Positions 1-9,021 of a DNA stretch of 12,416 bases are shown one piece after another (the stretch's first letter is position 1; the number at the start of each line of letters is the position of its first letter). Under the pieces are notes generated by a model, which was not told the origin of the DNA, searched no databases, and was given only the letters and a program-made list of their open reading frames with translations. This stretch comes from Smittium mucronatum (taxonomy: Eukaryota > Kickxellomycota > Harpellomycetes > Harpellales > Legeriomycetaceae), in assembly GCA_001953115.1 (NCBI GenBank), contig LSSL01000312.1:27181-39596 (forward strand), given 5' to 3'. A program made the position numbers and the translations under genes.

Positions 1-596
1 TTTAATTGATAAGTAAAACTAAAATGCTTAATTATAAGAAATTTCATAAAGCTATTATTTTTTCGAAACATGAAGAGCTGCAAGCTGTGCTCGGAAAATT
101 TAGAGTGATTAAAAAAATTGATACTCGATTCTTGAAAAACAAATATAAATATAATAATTTAAAAAATTACAGCATTAAATTATTTAGAGGAGCTTCTTTA
201 GTATGAAGCTTGTTTAAAGTATAGATTATTCAAGTTTCTCTAAAAAAAAATACATTTATTTAATATCAATAGCGAAATTATGAAATTATGAAATTATGAA
301 ATCTGGATTATTTTGATACATATTTTTTGCCTAAAAAATATGATTATATTACAGGATTTTTTTAAAAAGGTATTTTAATACATCATTTAAAATTAAATGC
401 TGTCCTACTTCTTGTGAGTGGCAGATGCTTTAAAATTGAAATTTTATATTATATAAAGTTTTATTTTACATTTTTTAGAGTCAATTTGTTTTTTTATAAA
501 ACCTAAAGAGGCTAATAATGTAAGTTATTATTCGTGAAAATTTGATTTAATTTAAGGTGATTGGCTTATTTGGAAATATGGCACGATTTTTAAAAA
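1..596. other. AT-rich DNA without a supportable gene
   Basis: A 66-codon open stretch at 6-206 begins with TTG, not ATG, and is bounded by a TAA. Its length is within chance for such AT-rich DNA. Only the 8-base tandem repeat stands out. Confidence 0.5.
274..302. repeat. Tandem repeat, GAAATTAT x 3.6
   Basis: Three full 8-base units at 274-297 followed by a partial unit. No mismatches. Confidence 0.9.
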
Positions 597-1284
597 CTTC
601 AGGATATAATAAAAATGCATGATGATGCAATTAAATGGTTAAAAACAAATTTTCTGGATTTGGAAGAATTTTTTCAAGGATAAACTTCACCAGGAGATAC
701 TAAAAAAGAAAAAAGAGGGAATTTATGTTATATTTACTCCCAGATTTCGCTGAAAAAAATTTTTAAATTTAAATATGAAGGAAAATAGAATGAATAATAA
801 ATTTTAGGCATGAGACTAAAAATCAAATAAAATGGCTGGGAATTCGCATCCATCGATATAAATCTTAATTAGACCATTCAATAGATAAAAAAATAATATT
901 GGGGCCATGTTTAGAGAAATATAATAGGAAGAAAAAATGTTATATCCATAAAGAGAGAAGATTATAATCATGAAAAAAAAAAATTTTAGATGCTATTAGC
1001 TACTTTAAGTATTAAAAGATAGATGAAGAGGATTTGGAGTGTTTAGATATGTGATGAATTTCATTAAAAAATTGTTTTTAAGGTTTTATAATTAGATTTT
1101 ATTACATTATAATAGTTATGAATTGGATAAATTTTAAAATTGTGGGCAAAATAAATTATATATATTAAATAATGTTGAAGCGTTGTGGGCTCATATTAGT
1201 GAGATATGTACCAATGGGTATGTATTTATCTCAAGGGATACAGGAATAATATTTAATTCATATTATAAATTCAAAATTAAATAA
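597..1284 (+). pseudogene. Coding-like relic in three successive plus-strand frames, possibly retroelement reverse transcriptase
   Basis: Three coding-like stretches follow each other in different plus-strand frames: 597-785 (one TAA at 681), 773-868 and 1009-1281 (internal TGA, TAG and TAA before a closing TAA at 1282). The second contains IKWLGIRI at 827-850, which resembles the (Y/F/W)LG(V/I) segment that follows the catalytic core in LINE-type reverse transcriptases. The third has a roughly 40-codon uninterrupted stretch around 1150-1280 with mixed, protein-like composition. No catalytic YADD box was found with confidence here. Stops and frame changes show that nothing functional is encoded. 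The family assignment rests on one short motif and is weak; chance open frames in AT-rich DNA are the alternative. Confidence 0.28.
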
Positions 1285-1534
1285 ATTTATCTTCTAATAT
1301 TTATAGGAAATATAATTGTAATATTAAATTGATCTCGTTAAAGCAGATATGTGTTTTTATTTAATACCAATAAAATTTTCAACATTAAAATTATGGTTTT
1401 TTTGAAAAAGTATCTTTTTGAAATTCATAATTATTAGGAACTTAAATATCCAAAATAACTTTATATACCTAAAAAAATTCGGAAATAGAATTATATTCGA
1501 ATAATGATCCACCTTTATTATAAAAAATTTCCCG

Positions 1535-1551
1535 ATTGACCTTTGGTCAAT
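1535..1551. repeat. Perfect 7-bp hairpin with 3-base loop
   Basis: ATTGACC (1535-1541) and GGTCAAT (1545-1551) flank TTT. It is followed by AT-only palindromic sequence. Function unknown. Confidence 0.5.
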
Positions 1552-1703
1552 TAATTAAATAATTAATAGTGTTGGAAAAAATATTTATAGTTATTAATAA
1601 GTGAAAACACCGGAATAAATAAAAAATGGGTGATTTTGCCGATATTTAAATTTTATAGTAGTCTATTTGTCTATTGGATGAATCTATAAAGGATATTTAG
1701 TAG

Positions 1704-2608
1704 ATGAAAAAACGTATTGATGGAAAAATTAGTAGAAATTTAATGGGTTTTAAATTAAAATGGTGAAACTTCCTGAAAACGAAAATAAGCTGATATTATT
1801 GTCAAATTTTTCTATATTTTTTATTATTTAATATTGTATTAAATTCTAAATACAGGGGATTGGTAGGAATTTAAATTACTAAATTTATACTATAATGGGG
1901 AAAAATTATTCAAAACAGAAAAACATTAAGTAAAATACATTATAAAGAGAAAAATAAGTGGACAAATCATTTGCATTCGTTAAAAATAAAAGAATTAAAC
2001 TTTATATTGATGAGAGTAATTTTGATTATATATTATAAAAAAAAGGTTTATTTCCAAAAAATGGGGAATAGAAATAGTAAGCACATCTATATTGAAAGTA
2101 TTAAACTTAAAATGATTGATTTTATATCCCTATTTGAATTATAAAAATTTTTAAAGAAAAGGTTACATAATTGGTATAAGTAATAGATATTTAGGGGTAA
2201 TTATTCACTAAACTTAAATAGAGGTATATTTCAATATAACATAGAAATATTATATGAAAATTACCCCCCTCACCTGCAATTTAAATATTCTTTTTTCACT
2301 AAAATATTTTCAGGGAGTTGAATTTTTATATCTTGGAACTTATTCAATCATTTTGGACCCAATAGATAGTTGTTGGAGCTCCCTATATTCGGAGATAAAA
2401 GACTTTAAAAAATTACAAAAAAATTAAATATGATGGTCTAGGTGGTGATTTTTCTCAGTTTCAGTGGAAAAAATATTCATTTGATAACCATTAAACTATC
2501 ATATGGGGGTAATAACTATTGATGTGCGTAAAAGATACATTTAAATACAAAAAAAATTATAACAGGAGTATTGATATTATGGTCATGGATTTTGGTTACC
2601 GGTGTTAC
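1704..2608 (+). pseudogene. Unrecognised coding-like relic, including an 82-codon stop-free stretch
   Basis: One plus-strand frame runs from an ATG at 1704. It is interrupted by TGA twice, then by TAA at 1872 and 1893, and then stays open for 82 codons (1896-2141) up to a TAA at 2142. A second coding-like stretch in another frame covers 2312-2608 with five stops, including readable pieces around 2399-2491 and 2516-2608. The plus strand has more G than C, as is usual for a sense strand. No domain was recognised. It may belong to the same degraded element as the relic at 597-1284, but that is inference. No start codon or promoter can be assigned. Confidence 0.25.
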
Positions 2609-2647
2609 TTTTTTTTTTTTTTAAATATTTGATTTGATTTGATTTGA
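2609..2647. repeat. T14 run followed by (TTTGA)x4
   Basis: Fourteen T at 2609-2622 are followed after five bases by four exact TTTGA units at 2628-2647. The coding-like relic to the left runs into this T tract. Confidence 0.85.
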
Positions 2648-2850
2648 TTCGTCTAAAATTTTAATTTTAACTAAGTTTTTTAGTATTATTTATAGAGTAA
2701 TACTAAATACTCAATAATTGCACCTAAAATATGGGGTTATTAAACAAAATTTTCTTTTATTATTTTTATTTATAAGAACCAAATACCGTAAAATTAAAGC
2801 AAAAAATAAATCCTAAAACTTTTTAGTATACTTTCGAAACTATCTTCTCA

Positions 2851-2868
2851 TAAATAAATAAATAAATA
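2851..2868. repeat. Microsatellite (TAAA)x4
   Basis: Four exact TAAA units plus TA. Typical of AT-rich intergenic DNA. Confidence 0.85.
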
Positions 2869-2977
2869 TTCTTGTTTTTTTGTATAGTTTTAAATTTTAA
2901 TATTATTAGAAAAAAATAAAGAAAAAACTATTTTAATATATAAAAAAGAACTATTAAAAAAACTGTATCCAGAATAC

Positions 2978-2998
2978 TTCGGTTCAAACCGAACCCAG
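2978..2998. repeat. GC-containing hairpin, two alternative pairings
   Basis: TTCGGTT (2978-2984) pairs with AACCGAA (2987-2993); alternatively GGTTC (2981-2985) pairs with GAACC (2991-2995). It stands out because its flanks are nearly pure A+T. It resembles a tRNA T-arm, but no tRNA body surrounds it. Confidence 0.45.
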
Positions 2999-3323
2999 TG
3001 AATGTTATCTTGGTTCTAATCTACAATTAAAAGATTCAATATATGATTGATATAGAAATAAAATAATATATTTTGATAGATTAAGTGAAGTTAATTTATG
3101 ACATAATTTTTTTAGTTTACACGATTTTCATTTTTTATTTTTATCTTTATCAAGTCATGATTTAGATAAATTGAGAAATATAAAAAATATAAAATTGAAT
3201 ATGTAAATAAAACTTTTATGTTTTTATATCTAATGGGAAGAATTTTACGTCATTTTGTACAGTGGGATTAATTTAGGGATAAAATCTGCATCTAAGAAAA
3301 GAAAAACAGAAAGAATGAAAAGC

Positions 3324-3353
3324 GAAATAGAAATAGAAATAGAAATAGAAATA
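3324..3353. repeat. Microsatellite (GAAATA)x5
   Basis: Five exact 6-base units. The array lies about 60 bases beyond the recognisable end of the transposase relic on the minus strand. Confidence 0.9.
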
Positions 3354-3414
3354 GAAAATTCTTATTTTTTTTTTAAAAAAAAGAGAAAATATTTAGCGGG
3401 ATAAATTTTAATCA

Positions 3415-3612
3415 TTCCCTAGACGCATCATCGATCATCAATGCATCCATTCAGAAAGCTCCGAGATTCACCTTAATTTTTTGCGATTAAAAAGTTATTT
3501 ATTCAAGTAAACACAAGTATTTTTCAAAGCGCAAATTTTCACATATACCCGCTGGTGCGTAACCATTATGACCCCATTTAACCATGTTTCCAAAAATTAT
3601 TTCAGCATATTC
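3415..3612 (-). pseudogene. Decayed DDE transposase fragment, Tc1/mariner (IS630-like) type
   Basis: On the minus strand one frame reads from 3612 to 3415 with three in-frame stops. The first part is open for 37 codons (3612-3502) and contains WGHNGYAPAG (GYAPAG at 3547-3564), followed by a segment ending KYLCLL. This resembles the block of fungal DDE_3 transposases in which an aromatic-AP-x-G motif precedes a basic stretch and a (Y)SLLPA-like strand. In the same frame, at 3415-3444, ALMIDDAS resembles the box around the second catalytic aspartate (usually like LVMDNAS). The spacing between the two is about 25 residues shorter than I would expect, so a deletion is implied. The first catalytic DE and the last catalytic residue were not found. 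No terminal inverted repeats or TA duplication were identified. Confidence 0.35.
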
Positions 3613-4782
3613 TTAGATATGACATTTTTTTTTTGCTCAGATGATATAGCAAATTTAACTATAAATAATTTGAAAAAACCTAAACAGGAGATATAAACAG
3701 AAAAATCAATAATTTTGGCTCATTATTACAGATATTTAATATATTGGGATTTAAAGATATGATTCAGAAATGCTCCAAAAAAAAGGAACTTGGCTTATAA
3801 AATCATAATATAACAGTATAAATACAAATATTGCTTCTTCAGGAATATTTAAGAATATTATTACTTATGCTTAAAAAAATTATTGGGCGCAGCAAGGAAT
3901 AACGAGAAAAATTTAATAGAATTACACCGATATATAAATGACACATTTTTATTTCTTACTAATCATCATTTAAGCAAAATGAGTCTTAAAAGTGTAAATG
4001 TTTTATAGTATTAAATTTAAATAATTTTATCCATTTTAACACTGTTTTTTCTATTTTAATAAAGCCAATATTGGTAGAGTATAATGATGAGCTATTATTA
4101 TTATTTTAAAAATCTAAAAATAATTTTTGATTAAAACAGTAAAAAAAGGGTTTGAACCTTAATTTAGGAAAATTTATGTCCCAAAAAAAGTTTAGAATCA
4201 TTATTAGGTTTAAAACTATAGCTATAAATCACAGAAGATTTTTTTACCATTATTATTTAAATATAAAATTTAGACTATCTAAAAAATAAATCAATTTGAA
4301 ATATAATTATAGCTTACTATTTTATTAATTAATGCTAAAAAAAAATCGATCTCAAATAAAAAAAATTTACAATCCAATTTTTAACTTTTGATCATATTTA
4401 ATTAAAAAATCAAAAATAATTATAGTCGGGATGTAAAGTAATTCGTTATAATAATTTAACAAAAACCCATTTATTGCAAAAGAATCAAAAATGAAATTTA
4501 TAATCATTCATAGAATTATAACCAATTATTATTATAGCGATTTTTAAAAAATTTGAAATCTTAAAATTATTCTGGCACAAAATAAAAAAATTTTGATGTA
4601 AAATTATGTTTCTGGATAAAAATACCATTTTTTATAAAAAAGTATTAGTTTCTTTGTAGTTTATATACAAAGAAAGGTAAATTTCATTATATTGAACAAC
4701 TTTTTATTATTTCGAGATCCTTTATAATAGGAATTTGTGATTTGATTTGAAAAATGCTGGTTTATTTTATTTATAAAAAAAT
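3613..4782. other. AT-rich DNA without a recognised gene
   Basis: Apart from the stem-loop at 4649-4675 nothing stands out. The missing N-terminal part of the transposase relic would be expected at the left edge on the minus strand, but only a T10 run (A10 on the minus strand, about 3625-3634) and stops are seen there. Confidence 0.45.
4649..4675. repeat. Perfect 10-bp stem, 7-base loop
   Basis: TTTCTTTGTA (4649-4658) and TACAAAGAAA (4666-4675) are exact reverse complements around the loop GTTTATA. No gene end lies next to it, so a terminator role cannot be argued. Confidence 0.55.
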
Positions 4783-5181
4783 TTACTTAATATTTGTTAT
4801 TTTTACAAGTAAAAATGTGAACTGTAAAATTTTATTGGCATAGATATAAATTATATTTCATTTTTTCTCCGAATAATCCATATTAATTCGTATCAAATCC
4901 ATCAAATAAACATATAAAAAGAATGAATGTAAATTATTGATTTTTGGAGATATTTCGACATTCATTACGAATCCTTCGATGATAAAATTAAAATAAAAAC
5001 TGGAACAAAACACAGAAATTATCTTCAAATTTCATATTTCTACGAAAATAAAACAAAATTTTTTAGTAGAGCACGCTATAGAGTAGATATTTGTTATGGA
5101 AATTTCTCTAGAGTTTCTTATTCAAACTGCAATTCAGATATTTTCATATCTCAACATAACTAATTGTAATAAAAAATCCTA
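4783..5181. other. Overlapping open stretches on both strands; the minus frame is interrupted only by TGA
   Basis: On the minus strand a 131-codon stretch between a TAG (5179-5181) and a TAA (4783-4785) has no TAA or TAG inside, but four TGA codons (5134-5136, 5122-5124, 5032-5034, 4858-4860). On the plus strand 76 codons (4933-5160) are free of all stops but lack a start codon. At most one is likely to be of coding origin, because an open frame on one strand often leaves a mirror on the other. Neither product was recognised. Local C content is higher than around it. Confidence 0.2.
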
Positions 5182-5668
5182 TCATATATTTTTATTTATC
5201 CGGTGTAAAACGGCTATTTTAGATTAAAAAATAATTTCGTTTGGAGGAATTGAAATAAATATAATAAAAATATATTGGGTAATTTTAGGGGTAAAAAAAG
5301 GGTGTGGCGAGTTAAAAAGAATTTATTTGGTAGATTTAGCGAATGAAGATCCATTTTTAGACAACATAAATACCAAAAATCTTAAATTTTAGGTAATTTT
5401 ATTTCACAAGGTAAAAATTTCCAAAAAAAATTGCATTAAATTGATAAAAAATAAGATTACCTTTTTTAAAACCTTCCGAAAAAAATAGCGGTAAATAGAT
5501 AATGTTAACATTTTAATTAAAAAAAAAATCTTATTGGTTTTTTAGTGAAATCTGATATGATGTATGCTCAAGATACGTAAAAACTATTAAAAAATGAATT
5601 ACCGGGGATTATAGTGGGTGTTTCAGATATAAACTGATATTTTATCTTGTAAAGATAGCTGTGGATAC

Positions 5669-5704
5669 TAAATAATCCCATGAAACATATCTGAGGATTA
5701 TTTA
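5669..5704. repeat. Perfect 10-bp stem-loop
   Basis: Arms TAAATAATCC (5669-5678) and GGATTATTTA (5695-5704) are exact reverse complements with a 16-base loop. The hairpin lies eight bases before the G13 tract. Function unknown; the stem is AT-rich and may be chance. Confidence 0.5.
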
Positions 5705-5866
5705 TGAATTAAGGGGGGGGGGGGGAATAATGATATGCCACTGAAAATTCCAATATAAATTTACATAAATCACAGCAGATTCCGTGTCATCTATTTCTAG
5801 ATCTACCCAAAATTTCCATCCTGAATGTATCCGGGTACACCTTTGGGCTTGCACATATATAAACAT
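5702..5866 (-). CDS. Small hypothetical ORF (54 aa) in a local GC island
   Basis: On the minus strand an ATG at 5864-5866 opens 54 codons ending in TAA (5702-5704). The frame includes four TGG tryptophan codons, and the 13-base C run on this strand is read as a short proline stretch near the end. The region 5760-5855 is visibly richer in G+C than its surroundings, which argues for a different origin from the neighbouring AT-rich DNA. The plus strand also reads openly for about 30 codons here, so strand and coding status are uncertain. No family was recognised. Confidence 0.15.
   Translation of the reverse strand: MFIYVQAQRCTRIHSGWKFWVDLEIDDTESAVIYVNLYWNFQWHIIIPPPPLNS
5713..5725 (+). repeat. 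G13 homopolymer tract
   Basis: Thirteen consecutive G in DNA that is otherwise about three-quarters A+T. Such a run could form a G-rich secondary structure and is prone to length error in sequencing. Confidence 0.9.
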
Positions 5867-6079
5867 TTAAAAATATCTAAAGCCTAAATCCGAGGAAATA
5901 AGAGATAAAGTATTAGGGTGTATAAAATTTTACAGCACTCAGAATCGGAACAAATCTTCTATTGTGATAAAGACCTTTTTTTAATAAATTTGTATTGTTA
6001 AATAATCCCTATTCGATTCTAAAATATTTTTTAAAAATAATATAAAAAGCGATTATAATTTGTACGGGAGTTAAAATAA

Positions 6080-6688
6080 ATATGAAGTCGGCACAAAAAT
6101 GAATTCTTTTTGAGGATCAACTTAACGAATAAAAAATCACATTTGAATTTGTGAAAGTATTATTTACGTACTTTCATAGAAATTAGAATTTTAATAATAT
6201 CAGATGAGTCGCCAGATATCTAGCCAAATTTTTTTTACCAAAATATAATAGTAAAAAATAATAGCTCTAGGACACGAATTTTTCATTCAGAAGAATGGGA
6301 TTCAATTATTATTGAAACTAAATATTTGGTTTCAAAAAAGGAAAAGCCATATGAAAAATTTGTGATTGGGTATATTAATCAGTACACCGATTTCGACAAC
6401 TGGAGATCCTTAAGATTTTTTTACAATAAAAATCGAATATTTTTCGTTGAAAATAAGCTCAAAGGATGAAAGTATGTTAATCGCAGCTTATTAACCTTTT
6501 GAAAGAAAATAGATGTCAAATTTTATAAAAATATCTCAATTTTGTGAGATAATATATTTAGAAAATGTAAAAGTTATCTCTTTTATGAGGAAGAGAGAGA
6601 TCAAAGAACAAAATTAAAAATATATCTTTTAGATTATTTTAGCATTTTTTATATAAAAAATTGAATAACTTGGTTTTTGTTATGCTAA
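6080..6688 (+). pseudogene. Unrecognised coding-like frame interrupted almost only by TGA
   Basis: One plus-strand frame runs 202 codons from after a TAA (6077-6079) to a TAA (6686-6688). Inside it there is one TAG (6221-6223) and six TGA (6083, 6152, 6467, 6500, 6545, 6662), but no TAA. TAA should be the commonest chance stop in such AT-rich DNA, so its absence points to a coding origin. After the TAG, 154 codons are free of TAA and TAG. Under the standard code the longest clean piece is 81 codons (6224-6466). TGG occurs at 6296, 6401 and 6671. Residue content is rich in K, N, F, I and Y. If TGA is read as tryptophan (code 4, as in fungal mitochondria) the frame is nearly intact. No domain was recognised. 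Confidence 0.35.
6152..6176. repeat. Perfect 8-bp stem-loop
   Basis: TGAAAGTA (6152-6159) and TACTTTCA (6169-6176) with a 9-base loop. It lies inside the TGA-interrupted frame at 6080-6688. Confidence 0.4.
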
Positions 6689-8545
6689 ACTTTAATTGTT
6701 ATAAGGATATAATATATATTTAAATGAAGCCAAAAGTTATGAATGAAAGTGTTTTTAAAATTCAATTTCAAATCTTTTTTTTTTTGGTGAAAAGTGCTTA
6801 TAACATATTGGTTATCAAAAAAAGTGTTTATGAGCCAAAATTTTGTTCTTTATAGGGTTATGAGGTTCAAATTGATTGCGCGTGAAAAGAAATAAAATGA
6901 GAGTATTCATCCTTGTAAATTCTAAAAAAGAGAATGACATTTAAAGCTAACCAGACGTAAAAATTAAAAAATTGCGCTTAATTCAATTTTTTTTTTTGTA
7001 TATTACCTTATTTATTAAAGATTATTTAATTTTATTCTCGAAGTTTATGTCTAGAAACTCATTTGAGCCTAGAAATTTTTATAAACCCTAGTTAATCCCT
7101 AGTTCACAGCTTTAGTAGAGGAGTAGAAAATAATTAGAGATCCTAAATAAATGCCCCAATATTTCCAAGTCTTTCAGAAATTATTGAAAAATTAATTCCC
7201 TAACTCTGATTAACATATTAATGAATTTTATTAATCTAGCCATAAATGTTTTACAACCGCCTCTCTATTAATTCAAAATTTATCTAGCCAAATATTCAAT
7301 GATAGATCCTGGAAATTGGAACAAGGGTACATTTATTAAAAATTCAAACAATTACTAGATTTAATTTTATTGAGATTCCTAAAGAACATGAATTGTTTTG
7401 TTTTAATCAAGAACCAATAGTTTTTTCATATTTAAAACCATTAAGACAAAACTTGTAATTTCCAATACGATATACGATGTAAATGTATCTAATTGTGCAA
7501 ATTTGTGTCCAGTTAATGAATTTTTTTGAATTAGCCTATAATTTTTGCATATTAATATTTAATATTGTATATATATGCTAATTTTTTTTTGTTTTTTATT
7601 AGCCAAAAACTTGAAGTATTCAAGACTATATTTTTTACATTTGAAATATATTGTAATTTAAAGCCCCGAACAAGATTAAATGAATCAGTTGAACTGGTAT
7701 CATAATGTAAATTTTGTACCATTTTGCGTAATTTCGCTAAATTTTGAATATTAAAAACGAAAATAGCAAATATTATTGGGTTTTTATGCCTTTCACGTTT
7801 TTTTTCGCGTATTTTTTACTAATTTTATCTGCCAATAAAATTCCATGATAAAAAAAAGCGTTTATTAATGTAGAATATTTATTAAATTGAATGTTCTTGT
7901 TGAGTTTTTTTTCTTCTTTTTCTAAGCGTTTTGCTTAATTCAAAATTTTTATACAAGTTTCGAGCTATTGGCTAAATTCAAAATTATAGCCAGCGAAAAC
8001 TCCAAAAAACAAATCAACGAATAAATATCGAAGTTCAATATCACATTTGTTATATTTTATTATTTTTTCAGTTGAAACAGCATCTTGGGACTTAAGTCTT
8101 TTATTGCCTTTTAGGGCTATACATTTTCTATTTCATATTTTCAAATTAACCCTTTCAGGGCCGATGGACTAAAATGGCTTTCATTTTTGATCAATGCCTT
8201 CATTAAAAAAAATAATATCTATACATTATTGGATAAGCCTAGAAATTGGACCAATTGAAAATTTTAATACACACAAATGGGAGTGAGACCCGAATTCCGG
8301 CCTGGAAAATGGTTGAGGTAGAGGCAAGTTAAGTGATAAGAAAGTTTCAGTTCTCATAGAGAATATTTTCAACTATTTCGTCGCTAGTGGGAAATTCCAT
8401 GCCATTTCCATTGCCAATATTTATGTTTCTTTGATTTCAATGTGGATAAATTAACATTCTATTGGCAAATTTTCTGTAATTGATAGGTATATTTATTGAA
8501 AATTCAACAAATCGGAGTGATTTACAAACGCTGGAAATGAATGAG
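6689..8545. other. AT-rich DNA without a recognised gene
   Basis: Composition changes along this stretch: at 7200-7320 C exceeds G on the plus strand, the reverse of the first 2.6 kb. Many T runs occur. No open frame worth reporting was seen. Weakly similar pieces occur at 7326-7351 and 8486-8510. Confidence 0.45.
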
Positions 8546-9021
8546 TTAATATAGATTTTTTGAGATAATATTCACTAAAATTTCAATATAAATCTTCATG
8601 CTTTGAATTAAACTTTTTGAATCAAGTGGGATTGGGATTCCTGAGAAAAAAAAGAAAAAAAAAGTGGGATTGGGAGAAAAGGCGCTGTGAAAAATGGCAA
8701 CAGGAAGAAATAGCACTGGGTGAAAAGAAAATTGTTGCCAGAAATTAAAAGGGATGTTTAATACCAGGAATCCGAACCCAGAAATGGCCAAAGGTCCTAA
8801 AGAGCTAATAAACCCCAACCTTGAATTGTTATTACGATTTAGGTTTTTTTTTAACTTGCTTCTGTAGAGCAGATGGTTGGAAATTACAATTGTTTCTGGA
8901 TCAATGTCGAAGAGCAATCAACGAATAGTGATGAGTCGAAGGCAATGAGAGCTTTTTTGGTAATATAACCAGACGGATTTTACAGGGATTAAATCTCCGC
9001 AACTCGTATTGAATTAGCCAA
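8546..9021 (-). other. Long minus-strand open stretch with one TGA, no start codon; unrecognised
   Basis: On the minus strand a frame is open from about 9021 down to a TAA at 8546-8548, broken only by a TGA at 8918-8920. There is no ATG near the upstream end; the first in-frame ATG is close to the 3' end. The reading includes a phenylalanine run from the purine tract at 8646-8663, which suggests low-complexity sequence rather than a real protein. It lies next to the transporter's upstream region on the opposite strand. It may be chance in less AT-rich DNA or an old gene fragment. Confidence 0.15.
8624..8675. repeat. 14-base direct repeat flanking a purine tract
   Basis: AAGTGGGATTGGGA occurs at 8624-8637 and again at 8662-8675, 38 bases apart, with an A/G tract between. 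A small tandem duplication or slippage event is the simplest explanation. Confidence 0.7.

Larger units (their letters stand above)
2648..3414. other. AT-rich, low-complexity intergenic DNA
   Basis: Frequent stops in all frames I examined. It holds the TAAA and GAAATA microsatellites and the hairpin at 2978. No coding signal was recognised. Confidence 0.5.

Noticed and set aside
6..206. 66-codon plus-strand ORF
   Set aside because: It begins with TTG and shows no recognisable domain, and its length is expected by chance at this AT content.
2940..3010. tRNA gene
   Set aside because: Only a T-arm-like hairpin is present; its loop is the wrong size, and no acceptor, D-arm or anticodon arm can be drawn.
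7080..7105. CCCTAG repeats as telomere-like sequence
   Set aside because: Only two copies of CCCTAGTT with different spacing are present, which is not a telomeric array.
6217..7293. Repeated 13-mer TATCTAGCCAAAT at 6217 and 7281
   Set aside because: Matches of this length are expected by chance between AT-rich segments of this size, and the similarity does not extend.
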